This document shows positions 12,089-23,511 of a DNA stretch of 64,000 nt, one piece after another; within the stretch, counting starts at the first letter, position 1, and every line of letters starts with the position of its first letter. The notes under the pieces are model-generated. The model saw only the letters and a program-made list of their open reading frames with translations. It did no database searches and was not told where the DNA came from. The translations under genes and the position numbers were made by a program. Source of the stretch: Novakomyces olei (Eukaryota; Ascomycota; Novakomycetes; Novakomycetales; Novakomycetaceae); assembly GCA_016906335.1 (NCBI GenBank), contig JADEYG010000012.1, positions 124,001 through 188,000 of the forward strand, in the 5' to 3' direction.

Positions 12089-14533
12089 GATTGTAACAGG
12101 TTTCGATGGTTGGGTTTTTGCTCGCAAGATGTTTACCACCTTTATTTACATGAGCCGACAAGGTGACGTAGTGCCTTCCGGATGCGGCGAGAAAACCCTA
12201 TGAATTACGCGAGCTGAATGGTGTGGAGAGCGATGGTGTTCTCGTGGCGTCCGTTATATTACTTTTTCAAGCTGAATTAATGTCTAATAACTCGCAACGT
12301 ATTATATGGAGTTTATTATATACTTTATTGCGTGACAAAGCTTGTCACGTGCACACGCCTTAGAATTCACGGTAGGCGAGCCGAGCAATTGGCGCGGCGT
12401 CACCGTGTCATTGCCATTGCCATTGCCCCTTTTTTATTTTGATGATTATGTAGGCGTAAACCCTAACCATACTGGCCGGTCAAGGGCAACCACCGACTTG
12501 TCACTGGGTCGGGCGATAGAATGCGAATCTGCCAGGACCCTGTTCCAAAGTGTCTGTAGACAGAAAGAAAGTATGAGACTCGTTATGGTAGATCTGCTGG
12601 AGTAAAATTGTTTTGCAAGCTGCTCGAAATGCGGGCAATAGTACAATCTTCGTCGCTAACACGCAATGAGCTCCTGTGGCGCATAATATTTGACCTTGGC
12701 TTTATATGGCTGCAAGCCCTCTGCCGCCAATTGGTCTACAGCAAAACGCAACATCCTCAAGAGCTGCTGAAGCTGTATTCAATTGACGGTTGCAATTCCC
12801 AAGGCTTTGACGTTGCCATGGATGGGGCGTGCCTATATCCTTTGCAAGCCTCTTAAAGCACTATAATGCCAATCCATTACTCACTCCTGCTCTACAACTC
12901 CACTTGACGCAGATTATTAGCGCTATGAGCGCATCAAATCTGTCGAACACCTATCTTACTCGCTGACCATTAGCATCGCCTGCCAAGACACCGGCAGCGA
13001 CCGCTCAGGATCTGGCTTCGTCTCACCGTGCTCTACGTAAATTGATGCAATATGCGATCTGACCGCTATACCCAAGACCTTGGACTCGCGTTGCCGCTTG
13101 GCTGGGTTTGCTTCATATACAAGATGCATAGACATAGATTGATGATTCTGGTCAGATGCGCATGCTTTCACTTGTGATATGAATTGCCATTATAAAAATT
13201 GACTCATTCAAAACGCTCTATGCCATTAGTCTAGGCATGCGTACCCTGTCAAAGGCTTTGCTATCCTGCACAGACAAAATCTCGTATCTCAACAGCTCCC
13301 AATTTTTTATTTCACCGCCAGCAGAGAATATACGAAAAAGTCGAAGCAAGCCTTATTCGCAAAATAATATTTGCTATTCATTTATGGATTTCAATCTGCA
13401 GGTGGATTGCATTGCAATGAATCCGTTTCCCCAATCCATTAAAGCCGAGGATGCTTACCATACTTACACAGAAGGCAATCGTTATTTAGCAAGAAGCAAA
13501 CACTAATAGACGCTTCACATTGTGTAATGTCTGTCGAATATGCCATCTGCAGGAACTGAATAGCAAAACGTGCTAATCGCCAGTGAGGATTTTTCCAGCG
13601 AAATCAAAAATAGCTCTGCCTATCTACTTACTTTTCAGCGAGACAAAAGTAATACGAGAAATCAAAAGAGCCTGGTTTTATTTAGCAACAAAATCAGCGA
13701 ACCCCTCCTGTTCCTCGTTAGGTTTTGGTTCAAAGGGACGCCATCAACATTGAGCAGCTCAAAAGCATTATCTAAAATCATCCTATCCAGACCTGGATTA
13801 CGTCAATCTTATCCCATTGAACGATAATTTGGTAAACGTAAGGATTGCGGAAATTGTCTGGTAAACGCCAAGATTATCTTTTAAATTTTAAGCGGTTGTC
13901 GTCGAGGTAAATTTCTAATGCAGCTATAAACACACTGGAACAAGGCAATGCAATGTAAAGCAACGCCAACCGCATAGTCACATAGCCTTTTCTCAAGAAT
14001 AAACTAGCATCATACATTATCTGGCATTCTCAGCATCAAGCTGTTGAGCAAAGTAGCGCCATATTATTCTGTCGACGTGAAATGAACAGTAGCCGATATT
14101 AGCAGTCAAACATGCAATTTAATTAAAGCTACAATTGAAGTGTGCGGTCAGTGTTTACCCATCGCGATCGTTTTACCTGGCAGGTAGCGGGTAATCATCG
14201 TACAGAGTGGAACCTTATCTCGGAGTTAAGAAAGTCGTTTCGGCCTCACGTTATCCAATACACCGAAAGCTTAGCGAATCTAAGCGGTAGGTAGACACAG
14301 CGTTTCACGTGGTGCATGACTTGGGATATTTGTAACAAGTAACCTCCGCGCCGGCACGTGCCAAAGCTGACGTGAAATTATCTTGGGCCTGATAAATTAC
14401 GTCATAATAAAGTCACTATATTAGAGGTTCGCCGGTATTTCAATGCTATTAGATCCTCAGTGCGGAATAGGGATATACTTCAAAATATCTACAATTGGGA
14501 CTTTGGAATTTCGTGAAAGAAAATCTTGAAGCA
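12089..14533. other. Gene-poor region, 2.4 kb
   Basis: Short frames at 12342-12605, 12608-12856, 12956-13171 (minus), 13237-13506 and 13570-13827 show no recognisable domain, codon pattern or splice partners, and I do not call them. There is no tandem array. The distal part (about 14340-14530) serves as the promoter of the first reductase gene. It could conceal a decayed or fast-evolving gene, or a non-coding RNA; the sequence alone does not decide. Confidence 0.4.
14368..14404. promoter_or_regulatory. CRE/ATF-like sites upstream of reductase gene 1
   Basis: TGACGTGA (14368-14375) and TTACGTCA (14397-14404) lie 130-166 bases before the ATG. A G-box-like GGCACGTGCC is at about 14353. The sister gene has a perfect TGACGTCA in its promoter. 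Such sites bind bZIP factors of the Atf1/CREB type; regulation by stress is an inference. Confidence 0.45.
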
Positions 14534-15569
14534 ATGGTTAAGACACTTCCTTTTGCTGATCGGCAAGTTGACGTTCCTGGCTTCGGTGCCATGGGCTTGA
14601 GCTTCGGGTTGGGAAAAAGCCTTAGCTACGAGGAAGCCGAACCAGTTCTGCTCAAAGCTCTCGAGCTTGGATGCACATTTTGGGACACAGCTGTTGTTTA
14701 TGCGGCTGGAGTAAACGAGTCGCTACTTGGAGAATTTATCCGTAAACACAATGCGCGAGATAAGCTATTTATTGCGTCAAAGTGCGGATTCGATATTTCT
14801 GCGTCTAAACCTCTGTCGGTGACAAATTCACCAGAACATATTCGAACGTATATCGACGGAACTATTGAGCGTTTGGGTTTTACTCCGGATCTGTACTACC
14901 TTCACCGTATCGATCCCAAGACGCCTTTAGACGTGTCCATTCCTGCTCTTGATAGTATTCGCAAGGCTGGAAAATGCAAGTATATCGGACTTTCAGAGGT
15001 GAGTAGGAGCTTTGGATTTGGACGTACATACTTATTTCATTTAGTGTTCTGCCAAGACTCTTCGAGCAGCAAACAGCATTGCTAAAATCGATGCTATACA
15101 GGCAGAATTTTCTGCATTCGAGACGCTGCATGAAACTGATGGCCTTATCGATACCGCGCGAGAGCTGGATATCGCTTTTGTTGCCTTTTCGCCTCTTGGA
15201 CACGGTTGGCTAGTGGACAATTTCGACTATAAGTCACCAGATGATTTTGCGCCAAACGATTTCCGTCGCACTGTGCCAAAGTTCCAGGGCGAAAACTTCT
15301 ACAAAAACAAGAAAATTGTTGAGAAAATCAAGGAGTTCGCTAGTAAGAAGGGATGCACAACCGCACAACTTGCCCTTGCATGGGTTGCCAGCCAAGGGCT
15401 GATCCCCATTGCTGGAACGACAAAGCCTGAGCGCTTGGAAGAAAACTGGAAGAGCAGAGATGTCGACTTGTCCAAGGACGAGCTTGCACAGATGCGAAAG
15501 GTTGTTGAAGAGGCTAAGCCTGAGGGCACTAGATACTCAGAGACAAATCAGGCTTTGGTTGGCCACTAA
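14534..15569 (+). CDS. Aldo/keto reductase, YakC/AKR13-like, tandem copy 1
   Basis: Two exons, 14534-14998 and 15045-15569 (46-base intron, GTGAGT...TTTAG, phase 0), give 329 residues, full length for an AKR. It is an NADPH-dependent carbonyl reductase of the TIM-barrel fold, probably cytosolic. The catalytic tetrad is visible: Asp51 and Tyr56 in FWDTAVVY, Lys83 in ASKCGF and His124 in [25 protein letters not shown] and NFYKN match YakC-type reductases. An in-frame upstream ATG at 14495 would add 13 residues ([13 protein letters not shown]), but the sister gene starts MVKTLPFA, so 14534 is preferred. The substrate is unknown; pyridoxal reductase is an alternative. Confidence 0.9.
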
Positions 15570-16610
15570 TAAGTTTCCATATGGCAGTTCTAGTTTAAGA
15601 TACGTCTTGGACAAGCTCTGAGAGAGTATTTGAGTCGTGATAGTTTAAGATTTACTCCAGTATTCATCTGCACCAGGCGAACAATAGAACCAAATACGAA
15701 GTCTTGTGGTATTTTTTCAGAGTTTTAGGTTTTAATATTGAATACAGACTGGATAAATCATTTATGGTTACATACGGAGAATATACAGAGTAATAGGCAT
15801 ATATTGTATGACAATTAGTACGTAAATTCGCTGGAGATATAATAGCAAGTAACGAAATATCACCGGATGCTGGACGGCCTTTAGTCAGTCTAGCGATACG
15901 CAATGTACATTGATTGATAACTGTGATGATTGAAAAAAGACCTTGTTCCCCAACCCAACAAACGTGACCGCAACACGGTCAAGTGTCTCATTTTAAAAGG
16001 CAGGCAGTTTACGATTATGCGCATAAAATAGTTAGAGTTGAATTAGGTGAGCAGCACCAAAAGTAGCGGCCAGACCAACTGTCATTAGACAGCTCAAAGT
16101 CTGTGCCGTGCAGATCTCTGCAGCTGTTTCACACCCAAACGGGTAGATGGCCGGCAAAGTCTTGTTCATAGCACACACGTTCACAATACATTAAGGGTTA
16201 CAATACTTATTTACCCTATTTTACCGGCAAAAATTACTCCATAAAGTTGAATTGCCATTGCAATGGCAAACCTAAAAATCATAGCATAAAATATTCGCTT
16301 ACCGTGGTAGGCGAGGAATGCCACTATCGAGATAGGCAAAATGCATCCGCTAATGCTTGGCGAATTCTTGGCGAATGTAGTAAGGTGGGATCTTGAATTG
16401 ACGTAGGCTTCTCGGGCACAAGCAACATTATTCCTACCTTCACCCGTACCATAAGTCCGAAGACAGCTCCGTCGGCCTTAAAAATCATGTTTATACTCTA
16501 TTCAAGCCATGACTTGCCAATGACGTCAATTGGGTGATAGACAGCTTATATTAAGAGACGTGCATCTGCACTACCAATTACGCTCGGAAGACCAGCAACG
16601 ATTGTAGACA
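15570..16610. other. Spacer between tandem reductase genes
   Basis: About 1 kb without a supported gene. It contains the promoter of copy 2. A 79-codon minus frame at 15664-15903 lacks features and is not called. Confidence 0.45.
16521..16528. promoter_or_regulatory. Perfect CRE palindrome TGACGTCA upstream of reductase gene 2
   Basis: It sits 83 bases before the ATG. Related octamers precede the sister gene. A TTATATTAA stretch (about 16547) between site and ATG could be the TATA element. Confidence 0.5.
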
Positions 16611-17645
16611 ATGGTAAAGACACTTCCTTTTGCGAGTTTGAAGGTGCCCGTCCCCGGCTTCGGTGCCATGGGCCTGAGCTCGGCAATGGGGACGGCAATG
16701 AACTACGAGCAAGCAGAACCAGTTTTGCTAAAAGCCATTGAACTTGGCTGCACTTTCTGGGATACAGCTGTTGCCTATGGTGCTGGAATCAATGAAAAGC
16801 TGCTTGGAGATTTTATTCGCAAACACAACGTCCGTGACAAGCTTTTCGTGGCCTCTAAATGCGGCTTTGACGTTTTTGCCCCAAAGCGATCGGTAACAAA
16901 CTCACCAGAACATATCCAAAAGTACATTGAAGGAACCATTGAGCGTTTGGGGTTCGCTCCGGATTTGTACTATCTTCACCGTATCGATCCCAATACGCCT
17001 TTAGACGTTTCCATTCCTGCTCTTGACGGAATTCGCAAGGCTGGAAAGTGCAAGTATATCGGACTCTCAGAGGTGAGTGAGCTTATAGTCAGGATGTTCA
17101 CACTTACTTACCGTTTCTAGTGTTCTGCCAAGACGCTTCGAACAGCAAACAGCATTGCCAGAATCGATGCTGTACAGGCCGAGTACTCTGCATTCGAGAC
17201 AGTACATGAAACTGATGGCCTTATCGAAACTGCGCGAGAGCTGGATATCGCTTTTGTTGCCTTTTCGCCTCTTGGACACGGTTGGCTAGTGGACAATTTC
17301 GACTATAAGTCACCAGATGATTTTGCTCCTGACGACTTCCGTCGCACTGTGCCCAAATTCCAGGGCGAAAACTTCTACAAAAACAAGAAAATTGTTGAGA
17401 AAATCAAGGAGTTCGCTAGTAAGAAGGGATGCACAACCGCACAACTTGCCCTTGCATGGGTTGCTAGCCAAGGGATGATTCCTATTGCTGGAACGACAAA
17501 GCCTGAGCGCTTGGAAGAAAACTGGAAGAGCAGAGATGTCGACTTGTCCAAGGACGAGCTTGCACAGATGCGAAAGGTTGTTGAAGAGGCCAAGCCTGAA
17601 GGTGCGAGATTTTCAGAATTCTTCCAGTCTATGGTGGGCCATTAA
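16611..17645 (+). CDS. Aldo/keto reductase, YakC/AKR13-like, tandem copy 2
   Basis: Two exons, 16611-17072 and 17121-17645 (48-base intron, GTGAGT...TCTAG), give 328 residues. The intron sits at the same codon (GLSE|CSAK) as in copy 1, so the pair arose by duplication. The catalytic residues are Asp51, Tyr56, Lys83 and His123. Exon 1 differs from copy 1 at many codons, while most of exon 2 is nearly identical in DNA, pointing to gene conversion. Copy 2 has one codon less (VFAPKRSV versus ISASKPLSV). Substrate unknown. Confidence 0.9.
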
Positions 17646-18035
17646 ACGGCCAAGTCTTTTGATAATATATATATCGGCTCTTACACTAGTATCGCGTAAT
17701 CGCATAAAAGTCGGCAGAATCGTAGCTACATGTAGAATATCACATAGTAATTGTATTGCTCAGGCTTTGTAGGCGAACATTAATATGAGCGAAGAGCAAT
17801 CTCGAATCCGTTGTTATTTGTGTCGGCATTGAGTGATTTCCTGCTATTTACAAGCCTTGGAAATGGTTAAACATATTCTAAAATACGAATGTTTTATATA
17901 GTATTATTGCCCGTCTCATCTTGTGCACGTGTATCCATTTGACGCAGTGGCAAGCAAAAAAATGGTATATTGTTAAATATATATCCACTGGTTTTTAAGA
18001 GCCTTTAATACTATATGGCCTCTGATCTATGTACA

Positions 18036-18299
18036 CTAAGCCGCCATGACGGTTTGATTGCCAGGCGTCTTGTACTCTAGTTCATGCTTGCTTTTAATTC
18101 GGTTTCTGTCTTGAAAATCGCGAAAAATAGGAGCAACGTACGGCTTGCGTATAACTATGCCATAATCCCATCCATGTAATTGTGCAAGCCAGCTGCTAAA
18201 GCCGACCAAAGTCATGCCCGAATCCGAAGCCCAACACAGCATTGCTGTAGTAGCAAGAGACAGCCTTTAACAGCTGCGTATACCTGCTTCGCTGTGCAT
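18036..18299 (-). CDS. Possible small protein, unrecognised
   Basis: Two putative exons, 18299-18284 and 18244-18036, join in phase 1 (GTATAC...CTACAG, 39 bases) and give 74 residues starting MHSEAAMLCWASDSG. A start at the second methionine would need no intron. It has a weakly hydrophobic segment and a basic C-terminal half (FQDRNRIKSKHELEYK). I do not recognise the family. The in-phase splice signals are the only support; it may be chance. Confidence 0.28.
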
Positions 18300-18393
18300 A
18301 TTGAATATTAATTTTGACTAGACAACGATGCAGTCTACCCGTGGCCTTGATCCCTATAAATGATCATTGAGCGCCTTGCTTGCACCTCTGCGG

Positions 18394-18592
18394 CTTTTAG
18401 TTGTTTTTGCTTTTAGTTGTTTTTGCTTTTAGTTGTTTTTGCTTTTAGTTGTTTTTGCTTTTAGTTGTTTTTGCTTTTAGTTGTTTTTGCTTTTAGTTGT
18501 TTTTGCTTTTAGTTGTTTTTGCTTTTAGTTGTTTTTGCTTTTAGTTGTTTTTGCTTTTAGTTGTTTTTGCTTTTAGTTGTTTTTGCTTTAAT
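18394..18592. repeat. 16-base minisatellite, about 12 copies
   Basis: Unit TTTTAGTTGTTTTTGC, almost perfect, decaying at its right end into ATTGTTTTCGCTTTAAATTGC. It lies about 215 bases before the SHR3 start. Confidence 0.97.
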
Positions 18593-18806
18593 TGTTTTCG
18601 CTTTAAATTGCTTACCCAATAATTTGCAACAAGAGGCACACCCAATTATTGTATAAAGCATGTTAAAGTTATGTATAAACGCGGCTTACGATAAGCACTA
18701 AATACGTGTATACGTACGTCCATACTATACAATAGACGCCGACTGACGTTTTGCCACTATTTCTTGTTAGGCCACGTTTCTCCCAGTTGCAGGAAGCGCG
18801 TTCAAT

Positions 18807-19974
18807 ATGAGCTGGTACTACATTCCGTTCCAGCATGTGCGCCAGATTGGCTCGTACCTGGTCGTACTCTCAGCCGCGTTTGTTATGGGCGTTGCTTTTG
18901 TCAATGTAAGTCTAGACTGTTCCGCCGCTTTCTATAAGGCTTTTTGATCCAGCGAGCCATTTGGGTTTAACTGGGCTTCAATGCCATTTTATTTAATGCC
19001 ATTTGTTCAGTGCCATTTTGATCTTTTTGTTCCAATTCGCTTGCACTTTATACGGCTGCCGTACCCTCTCTCTACTTGGCAAATCTATCGATAAATTTAC
19101 CCTCTCTCACTTGCCTGCTGACGTACAAGGGCGCAATGGAATACGATGTGCTTTGGCGGCCTTCGCTTGCTCAAAGGAGCCTTCCGATTGCAGAGGCTTA
19201 CTATTTGGCAGTTGCGTCAGTGCCGCCACGCGTACGGCTCTTGCTGCATGTATTTATGGGCGTGGGGATGCTTGGCCATCTCTTGAAAATGGCCAAAGGC
19301 AGTCTCTCCGACCAAATCCCTGACCTTATTTCGCTGCTGCTCTTTATGGCGGGATTCGTATGCTATGGCGTGAATGTGGCCTCGGGGATTACTGCTATTG
19401 CGAAGCACGACTATGGTGATCTCGACAAGCTCGTACACTTTCAAGTTCTCGCTGCAAGTAACATTATTATTATACTCTTGTACATTGGCGTGATTTCAGC
19501 TCAAATTGCGCAGTACGGCGAGGTAAGTGCAATTCCCGCCACATTTTCTTGTCACTTTTGTCGTTGATTTGAAGATTATTTTGCCGTTATTTTTTTCAAA
19601 GGATTCGCTGTCTTTTTAAGTGCAATTGGTTTTCGTGCAATTGGTTTTCTTTTTTCCTTTTTTTTTTCAAGGCTTAATCAATTTCCGTTTTCTGGGCTAA
19701 TCATTCTAATTGCTAGGCTCCCGCTGTGAAAATAGTAGAAGTGGAAAAGAAGGATAATAAGAGTGAAGCGCCAGAGAGCACTAAAACTAAGACTGAACAA
19801 CCACAGTCGAGTAATGCCGCGGCTGCGGCGGCTAATGCGCCCGCAGAGGCGAGCAAGTTGGCGGGACAATCTACTTCGGCTCCTGTCTCTGTGATTCCTG
19901 GTACAAAGGAGCCGGTTGACCGCTCTGGTGCCGAAGTTGCGTCGCAGGCGACTAAACGGAAATCGAAAAAATAA
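18807..19974 (+). CDS. SHR3: Shr3-type ER chaperone for amino-acid permeases
   Basis: Three exons, 18807-18905, 19130-19522 and 19717-19974, all phase 0, give 249 residues. Shr3/Psh3 proteins are ER membrane chaperones that let amino-acid permeases fold and enter COPII vesicles. Four membrane segments are visible: YLVVLSAAFVMGVAFV, RVRLLLHVFMGVGMLG, LISLLLFMAGFVCYGV and LAASNIIIILLYIGVI. Family marks are EYDVLW after segment 1, the LLLHVFMGVG helix and VLAASN. The third exon is a hydrophilic Ala/Lys/Glu tail ending KRKSKK, a possible lysine-based ER retrieval signal. The first intron (224 bases) ends in ACAAG. A permease gene occurs at 59550-61432, but no direct link is implied. Confidence 0.85.
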
Positions 19975-20478
19975 GATTGTAAAAGTCCGAGCCTGAGACG
20001 TGAAGATCTCAGATTGGCTTGTTGTGTGATAGTTTGTTTTAATACGACTGAGTACATGCCATGGCTGACAAGACGAATTTAACCTTTAACGAGAAGGACA
20101 TGTAGATCAAACTTGTAAGGATGTTTCTTTTGTAGAGAATTTATTTGCTGTTCAGTTCATTGTACGAAATTATACAATGTAGCAAAAAATTCGGTGCAAG
20201 ACAGAGATGTATATACGGGTCATCCAGAGTACATTAGTAAAGGCAAAGCATCCTACGTTGGCAAGATCATTTGCATTGTCCTATCAGATATATTTTTAAA
20301 TTACCTACTAAAAATAAACATATAGGTGAAAGACCTATGCAAACTAATACTAGTACCGATCTCTATATTAATCATAAAACAAAAATAAATAAATAAATAA
20401 AAGGCAATCCAATTTAACTTTTTTTACTAACAGGGTGCTCACACAACCCGGCTCTATTCGCTCCATCTTGACACCAGT
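19975..20478. other. Convergent intergenic region
   Basis: Between the SHR3 and OST1 3' ends. AT-rich, with a short AAAT run near 20385. Nothing else seen. Confidence 0.45.
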
Positions 20479-22191
20479 CTAGACTGCTTTGCGAATAGTT
20501 GTATCGACGCGGCTTAATAGGCCGTAAGAGACATAGAGCATGCCGGCCACAGAGGCCACCAAAGCCGGTTTGCGTAGAGATTCGTACCAGTGTGTACGAT
20601 ATGCAATGAAGAAAAACCTATTTGCCGTAATCTCTACCAATTTGTCAAAGTTAAACTCGCGATAAGGCCGCCCGACACTGTCGAGGTACGTTTTAACCAA
20701 TCCCTGCGATTCACTGGCCGGAGTAAAAGGCAGTTCTGCAGATATATCGTAAGCTCCTTCGGGCAAAATTACTCGCACTGTCACATTATCGTACTCTGTA
20801 TTGGCTGCTCCCTCAATAAGAGGCAATCTCAACACCGTTTTGCCTCCTTCAATTGCGCGGGCAACTCGACCAAGATCAAAGTTCCATCCAGCTCTATAGT
20901 AAAAATTCCATCCACCAAAGAGCGGATAGCGTGGGCTGATTGTGAGGAGCGAAGCAGTCTTGGCACTCGGCCTGAAATGACTCGTTGATACGTTTCCAAC
21001 ATCGTCAATGAAATAAGCATCTCGAGCTCGTGGACTGAGCCTGAGATCAATCTGAGAGGCCGCTGTTGAAGGAGGTGCAGTGTTGCCCCCATACATTAAC
21101 GAACGTGCCTGCCAAAGGACACGATCAAAATTGCCTTTGAGTGGGGCCGCTGCGTTGTATAGCCAGGTACGTTGCTCAACCGCCACGTTGCCCAGCAGTG
21201 AGATTTCAATGTCACGTTGTAACTTCTGCACACGTAGAATCGGAGCCGTCCACTCGTAGCGTACGTGCACATAATTATTCTGGTCTTTGATGGACATGGC
21301 AGTGGCGGCTGACACGTCCGTGTACGGGCCATAAGTTAACACAGTGCCAGAACGGACTGGCTCAGCTCCATCAACAGTTTCAAAGGTCGTATAGTCCGGA
21401 ACATCGATGCTCTTAGTCCTACACACAGTCAGACGGGAAGGGAGGAGTGAAATCGGGAAAGGAGAATAGAGGTTTGGGAAAGATTTGAAGTTTAACGAAA
21501 CGAAACAAAAAAATATGAGTGAACGGGAATAAAGGAATATTTAACATTAATCAACGGATCAAGGCTCAACAGAAAATACAAGGCAGTACACAAAACCGGG
21601 CAATAAAATCTTGTAATGCAAAATCTTGAAGAGTAAAATCTTGAACCAAAATCCTGACTCTCAGTAACGCCTTACTTGAACTTTGTACGCTGTTTCGCCG
21701 TATCGTAGGGCGAGGTAAAGTACCGCGGCCCACTGTACTGCAAGTACTGTTTGCCTTCCTGTTCTACGGCAGAAGGAACGCGCTGCAGCGTGTCCGTTCC
21801 AACGTACACATCGACAGTGAGACTTGCTCGTTGTCCCGGCGGCACTGGTGCCGCCAAGACTATGGTGTACACGTCTTGTCTATGTACATCGTCAGCAACG
21901 GCCATTAGTATGAAAACCCTACCCTTGCTTTACAATCTGCAGTTCCTGTTCAGGCTCGGCCTGAGTAGCGAAAACAGCTGCCACAGAAGAATAGGGCAGT
22001 GCCAGTTTGTAGTCTGACTGTTCCTGGCTGCCAGTGTTTTCCACAGTCAGATCCAACGATTCATGAATCTGCGCCTGTACAAGGTCGACTGTGCGCAAAA
22101 CTTGGGCATTCAGCCATTGCTCAGTGTTGGCTGCTAAAGCAGCTGCCGCCAGTGCCGTTGAGGCAGCGAATGACAGCCATTGCTTCAGCAT
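20479..22191 (-). CDS. OST1: Oligosaccharyltransferase subunit Ost1 (ribophorin I)
   Basis: Three exons, 22191-21923, 21879-21676 and 21418-20479, give 470 residues, as in yeast Ost1. Introns are 43 and 257 bases; both junctions are phase 2. It is a type I ER membrane subunit of the complex that N-glycosylates proteins. A signal peptide (LSFAASTALAAAALAA) opens the protein. Family blocks are YFTSPYDTAKQRTKFK, RDIEISLLGNVAVEQ, RDAYFIDDVGNVSTSHFR and PRYPLFGGWNFYYRAGW. One membrane segment near the C-terminus (PALVASVAGMLYVSYGLL) leaves a short cytosolic tail. Confidence 0.95.
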
Positions 22192-22737
22192 TGTGAGCTC
22201 TGTCTCCTAAGCCTGCACGTTACAGTAACGTGCTTTTCATTAGCTGGATTACGTATTTAATTATATTTTATTTTTATTTCATATTCTCATACATCACCCA
22301 TCATAGTATACAAATTTAACTGATCGCTTGTACACAACCATCATGAAATTAGCAACAAGAAATTAGCTTGTTTGTTTGTTAAGCCATCCATCAGGGCTAC
22401 TCCTGTTGCAGTCTATAAAATTTATATAATTCTTGTGCCATCTCTATAATTCTTGTGCCAGTGGGTAATGTAATAGTTGCAGCGATGGAAAGCACGCCAG
22501 TCCATGCGTTATCTGGTCCACTCACTCGCGGCTAATGAGGCAAATTATTTGTCTTATTTCAAGCTTTACGACTATCCATAAACTTTTCAATTACAAGATC
22601 GTCAAGATAATGTAAATTTGTAAATTTGAATTGAAATAAATTGCAGCAGATTAAACTGTAATCAGCTTTTGTGACACAGCCATTGATTCTGAATCAGAAC
22701 AAAACTCAATGAATGAATTATTGAATGAATAAATGAA

Positions 22738-22792
<55 letters not shown>

Positions 22793-22970
22793 ATATTAAA
22801 AAAAAGGGCAGAAAAAGGCAAGAAAACAAAAAAAAATAAAAATAAAAATAAAAAGAGGGTATTAGCGATACAAGCACTGAACCGCCATATTCAGTAGTGT
22901 CTTCTATAAAAACGTTGTAAAGCCAAGCTTCACAAACAATCGCGTGATAAAGACAAGGCTCAGTATGATA
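22192..22970. other. Intergenic region with AAAT array
   Basis: OST1 promoter at the left and PKR1 3' end at the right. The only structure seen is the tetranucleotide array at 22726-22795. Confidence 0.45.
22726..22795. repeat. (AAAT)n microsatellite, about 16 units
   Basis: Begins as GAAT/AAAT mixed units and becomes pure AAAT, then passes into A-rich low-complexity sequence. Confidence 0.95.
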
Positions 22971-23252
22971 TTATTCCGTCTTTTTCGCTTGCTCCGCTGC
23001 TTCGTATTCTGAAAGAAACCTGAAATAATGTAAACATAAATTATTGTCAACTTGAGAGTTTTTCGCGTACCAGCAGACACTAATCCACAAGGCGGCTGCG
23101 AGTGCCATTAGTGCAACACAGTGAAGGCTGTGAGTAAGCACTAGCAGAGCTAAAAGAACAGCTTCAAGAAGTGCCAAACTGATATGCGTTGCGCGTATTA
23201 GCACTGGCGTTGGACCTGGCGTAAATATCGATTGCCATAGCTCTGTCAGCAT
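22971..23252 (-). CDS. PKR1: Pkr1-type V-ATPase assembly factor
   Basis: Two exons, 23252-23071 and 23019-22971 (51-base intron, GTACGC...TTTCAG, phase 2), give 76 residues. Pkr1 is a small ER membrane protein needed for assembly of the V0 sector of the vacuolar ATPase. The N-terminus LWQSIFTPGPTPVLIRATH matches the family signature WESxFxPGTxPxLIxATH. Two hydrophobic helices follow (ISLALLEAVLLALLVL and VALMALAAALWISVCW). The junction makes ISVCW-FLSEYEAAEQ. The tail is shorter than the charged tail of the yeast protein. Confidence 0.87.
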   Translation of the reverse strand: MLTELWQSIFTPGPTPVLIRATHISLALLEAVLLALLVLTHSLHCVALMALAAALWISVCWYAKNSQVDNNLCLHYFRFLSEYEAAEQAKKTE

Positions 23253-23511
23253 TGCATGTGAAAAGCTATATCAAATTTGACATATGCTTCGTATAAAATA
23301 ATAAAATAATAAAATAAATAGATTTTATTCTTTAAATAATTCCATCTTATCTGTATAAAAACTAAAATACTATAATAATAGTTAAATGTGCTCTAAGCAT
23401 TCAATATGAGATATATTCAGTGGAGATATATAGGAATAGAATAATAAAATAGATCAAAAGAATCAACCATATAAACCTCACTACTCGCTTGTCGATGGCG
23501 AGCCGTCGGTA

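Larger units (their letters stand above)
17646..18806. other. Intergenic region with minisatellite
   Basis: Contains a doubtful small minus-strand gene (18036-18299) and a 16-base tandem array (18394-18592). The final 200 bases form the SHR3 promoter. Confidence 0.45.

Noticed and set aside
12342-12856. Two neighbouring plus frames of 87 and 82 codons as a spliced gene
   Set aside because: No convincing donor and acceptor in phase, and no recognisable protein features.
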